A DNA stretch of 6,862 bases from JAFGSG01 sp964626055 (lineage in GTDB: Bacteria > Spirochaetota > UBA4802 > JAFGDQ01): NCBI GenBank assembly GCA_964626055.1, contig CAZVDF010000085.1, positions 1 through 6,862 of the forward strand. Reading direction: 5' to 3'. Of this stretch, positions 4,699-6,862 are shown piece by piece. The translations under genes and the position numbers were made by a program. Under the pieces are notes generated by a model. It did no database searches. It had not been told where the DNA came from and was given only the letters and a program-made list of their open reading frames with translations. Numbering within the stretch: position 1 is the first letter of the stretch; each line of letters starts with the position of its first letter.

Positions 4699-6679
4699 TG
4701 ATTTATCGCAAGCATATATCGAGGAAACGAACGATCTTTTAACCGACATTGAAAACTCTTTAATGCAGATAAACAACGGCCATGATAATCCTGAAGTAGT
4801 AGCCAGGGTATTCAGGTCGCTGCATACAATAAAAGGCTCTTCCGGAATGTTCGGTTACATCGAAATATCATCATTTGTGCACGATCTTGAAACCACATTC
4901 GATAATATACGCAAGGGTAAATTGAAATTAAGCAGGGGAATAATAGACCTTACTTTAAAAGCCCAGGATTGCATCCACAATCTTTTACTGCAAAAAGACA
5001 GTGAAGAAGAGAAGAACAAGCGTGATTTTATATTGAATGAATTAAAAAAAGTTACCGGCTCCGATCAAGGCATAAGAAAAGAAGAAGCTTCAGTTTTAAT
5101 TCAAGACAGCGTTCAGAAACAGGATACAGCAACGGATACGGATTCTTCTGGTGGAATTGAAAATTACAGGATAACGTTCCGCCCTTCAACGGATATTTTT
5201 TTGAGGGGTATAAGATTACGGCCGATATTCAGGGAACTTGCGGACATGGGAAAATTTAATCTGAGGGCCGAGCTTCTTGATTTTCCTGATTTTGATGACA
5301 TTGAACCCGAAAAATGCTATATGGTATGGGAAGCGACACTTGTTACCGACAGAGGGATCGGCGATATTAAAAATGCATTCATGTTCGTGAATGATTTTGC
5401 CAAAATTGAAATCACGAAAGACGAAGTCATCGGCATTGTTAAAAAGGATAGCGCCAATCAGCGCCCCCAGATGGTCTTTGAACGAAGAAAAAGCGATATA
5501 AAAACCGTACGCGTCAAGAATGAGAAGCTGGATATTCTTGTAAATCTGGTCGGAGAACTTGTCACCCTGAATGCGCGATTCTGTCAGGAGGCAAGTCAGT
5601 CAAGGGTGCCGGAATTCATTTCCATTTCCGAAAGCTTTGACAGACTTATTGCGGATCTTCGCGACAATACTATGAGCATACGCATGGTTCCGCTTTCCGA
5701 GCTTTTCAACAGCTACAACAGGCTTGTCTTTGAACTGGCGAACAAGCTGCATAAAAAGATAAACCTTGAGCTAAAGGGCGGGGAGACAGAGCTGGATAAA
5801 AATATGATTGAAGAGCTTAGGGATCCGCTGATGCATCTTATCAGGAACTGCGCCGATCACGGAATAGATCTGCCGGCGGAGAGAATAAAAGCCGGCAAAC
5901 CTGAAACCGGCACAATATCGCTGTGCGCTGAATATTCCGGTTCCAATGTTTTAATAAAAATAACCGACGACGGGACCGGTCTTAACAAAGAGAAGATCAT
6001 GGCAAAGGCCGTTAAAATGGGCCTGATCGATCCTTCCGCGAACGATGAGGAAGTCATTTTCAGCAAGATATTCGAGCCGGGATTCTCGACAGCGGAAATA
6101 ACGACGGACATATCCGGCCGCGGGGTCGGGCTGGATGTGGTCAAACGCAATATAGACAAGCTCAGGGGCTCCATCAGCATTCAATCGCGTGCAAATGAAG
6201 GGACATCCATCCTGCTGACGATACCTTTAACGCTTGCCATTATTGACGGATTCATGTTCGAGATCGCCGGCAGCCTGTTTATTTTCAATTTATCGAGCGT
6301 TATTGAATGCCTCGATTACGATAAATCCGCAAACGAATTATCATCCGGACAGTTCACTATTAATTTGAGAGGGGAAATGATCTCGTGTCTTGACCTTAAA
6401 AAAGTGCTGGGAGTTGAGGGTAATAAATACGTATTGCCGCAGGTCGTAATAACGGATATCGGAGGAGAAAGAGTCGGATTTCTTGTGGATAGGTTGATCG
6501 GGAAATATCAGACTGTGATAAAACCGATCGCCAAGTCAGTAAATATTAAAGATATTATCGTGGGCGCAACAATAATGGGGAACGGATCCATAGCCTTTGT
6601 GCTTGATATAAACAGGGTCGTTGCCTTTGCACTTGAAAACGGAGGGAATAATTTTCATAAATTAAATTCTATACACTAA
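4679..6679 (+). CDS. cheA: Chemotaxis histidine kinase CheA
   Basis: A 666-residue cytoplasmic kinase that autophosphorylates in response to chemoreceptors and passes phosphate to CheY-type receivers. Domains in order: P1 Hpt (about 1-105) with phosphorylated H49 in RSLHTIKGSSGMFG; an acidic linker; a P2-like region (about 162-255) with the FRPSTDIFLRGIRLRPIFRELADMG-type signature seen between P1 and P3 in many CheA proteins (residues 167-191); P3 dimerisation (about 276-340, LDILVNLVGELVTL); P4 ATPase (about 341-517) with N-box H386-LIRN-CADHG (N390, H394), G1 D430-DGTG, F-box F465-EPGFST and G2 SGRGVGLD (479-486); and P5 CheW-like (about 518-655), which docks to receptors and CheW. All catalytic motifs are intact and the length is normal. 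There is no C-terminal receiver. The start is the ATG at 4679, overlapping the STAS gene by 20 nt. The MCP gene follows after 11 nt. Confidence 0.93.
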   Translation: MNLQENNDLSQAYIEETNDLLTDIENSLMQINNGHDNPEVVARVFRSLHTIKGSSGMFGYIEISSFVHDLETTFDNIRKGKLKLSRGIIDLTLKAQDCIHNLLLQKDSEEEKNKRDFILNELKKVTGSDQGIRKEEASVLIQDSVQKQDTATDTDSSGGIENYRITFRPSTDIFLRGIRLRPIFRELADMGKFNLRAELLDFPDFDDIEPEKCYMVWEATLVTDRGIGDIKNAFMFVNDFAKIEITKDEVIGIVKKDSANQRPQMVFERRKSDIKTVRVKNEKLDILVNLVGELVTLNARFCQEASQSRVPEFISISESFDRLIADLRDNTMSIRMVPLSELFNSYNRLVFELANKLHKKINLELKGGETELDKNMIEELRDPLMHLIRNCADHGIDLPAERIKAGKPETGTISLCAEYSGSNVLIKITDDGTGLNKEKIMAKAVKMGLIDPSANDEEVIFSKIFEPGFSTAEITTDISGRGVGLDVVKRNIDKLRGSISIQSRANEGTSILLTIPLTLAIIDGFMFEIAGSLFIFNLSSVIECLDYDKSANELSSGQFTINLRGEMISCLDLKKVLGVEGNKYVLPQVVITDIGGERVGFLVDRLIGKYQTVIKPIAKSVNIKDIIVGATIMGNGSIAFVLDINRVVAFALENGGNNFHKLNSIH

Positions 6680-6685
6680 GGAGAG
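6678..6685 (+). promoter_or_regulatory. Ribosome binding site of the interrupted MCP gene
   Basis: AAGGAGAG, one of the best Shine-Dalgarno matches in the window, lies five nt before the ATG at 6691 and overlaps the cheA stop codon. It shows that the short frame after it was a genuine gene start. Confidence 0.7.
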
Positions 6686-6690
6686 TTAAA

Positions 6691-6810
6691 ATGAAAGTCG
6701 GGATCAAAGGAAAAATGCTTTCGGGTTTTATTGGAGTAGCGGTCATAGCCGGGATCATCGGCGTTGCCGGGATATACAGTTTATCTACTATGGCGGCTAA
6801 CAACACATGA
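6691..6810 (+). pseudogene. Methyl-accepting chemotaxis protein, 5' fragment cut by an insertion
   Basis: Thirty-nine codons beginning MKVGIKGKMLSGF and running into a hydrophobic segment (about residues 9-32, rich in Ile, Val, Gly and Ala), followed by YSLSTMAANNT and a TGA stop. A short basic N-terminus with GIKGKML leading into the first membrane helix is the classic beginning of an MCP, whose full length would normally be 500-700 residues. The periplasmic sensor domain, HAMP and signalling domains are missing. The stop codon is formed where the sequence changes into what looks like an insertion-sequence end, so the gene was probably intact before insertion. Its position 11 nt after cheA, with a strong ribosome site, makes it the presumed receptor for this kinase. 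If the remainder lies beyond the mobile element, only the N-terminal helix is made here. Confidence 0.7.
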
Positions 6811-6862
6811 GACTGTGTAAAAACTCCTTGCAATAATAAATATTGTATATAAAGTGTGAATT
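6809..6862. mobile_element. Probable insertion-sequence terminus, continuing beyond the window
   Basis: From about 6809 the sequence reads GAGACTGTGTAAAAACTCC and continues into AT-rich DNA without a reading frame. Ends of the form GAGxxTGTGTAAA are characteristic of many IS256-family (mutator-type) elements, and the sequence breaks the MCP frame exactly at this point. The transposase, the other inverted repeat and the 8-9 bp target duplication would all lie outside the window, so the family is inferred from the end alone. The host-element boundary could be off by one or two bases. Confidence 0.55.

Noticed and set aside
5857..6184. Minus-strand open frames opposite cheA
   Set aside because: They overlap the catalytic P4 region of CheA and look like composition-driven shadows.

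Overview
The window is a 6.9 kb piece of an AT-rich bacterial genome. Most start codons from about 2.2 kb onward have recognisable Shine-Dalgarno sequences, and several promoters look like plain sigma-70 types (TTGAAT/TTGATA, a 17-nt spacer, then TATAAT/TACAAT). The chemotaxis genes imply a motile or surface-sensing organism. The cluster style (stand-alone STAS protein beside CheA, receiver-ATPase hybrid upstream) fits spirochaete-like, deltaproteobacterial-like or related environmental lineages. I cannot assign a phylum from sequence alone.

Layout. Positions 1-495 are AT-rich and hold no credible gene. They contain one GC-rich palindrome (191-213), a good promoter (339-367) and a pair of inverted 10-mers that may be regulatory. 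A MarR-type regulator (496-1023) and a Nudix hydrolase resembling ADP-ribose pyrophosphatases (1036-1611) follow as a likely two-gene unit. A flavodoxin-like protein (1704-2219, minus strand) converges on them. Positions 2220-2610 are a very AT-rich divergent intergenic region with a candidate promoter for each side.

The second half is a signal-transduction cluster, all on the plus strand: a receiver-plus-ATPase protein (2611-3864), a CheY-like single-domain receiver (3956-4318), a small STAS-domain protein (4354-4698), a CheA histidine kinase (4679-6679) overlapping the STAS gene by 20 nt, and the first 39 codons of a methyl-accepting chemotaxis protein (6691-6810). A strong promoter-like sequence (3875-3903) lies in the gap before the CheY gene, so the CheY-STAS-CheA-MCP part may be transcribed on its own as well as by readthrough.

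How the genes may work together. The MCP would have fed CheA, which would phosphorylate the CheY-like protein. The STAS protein and the receiver-ATPase protein are the unusual members. The receiver-ATPase protein has no histidine at all between residues 98 and 264, where a phosphorylated helix would be expected, and its first ATP-binding glycine motif is degraded. The STAS protein keeps a Thr at the position phosphorylated in SpoIIAA-type antagonists but has lost the usual Ser and Gly around it. The MCP reading frame is cut off by what looks like the terminal inverted repeat of an insertion sequence, which runs to the window edge. No cheW, cheR, cheB or cheD gene is visible. They would have to lie elsewhere or beyond the insertion.
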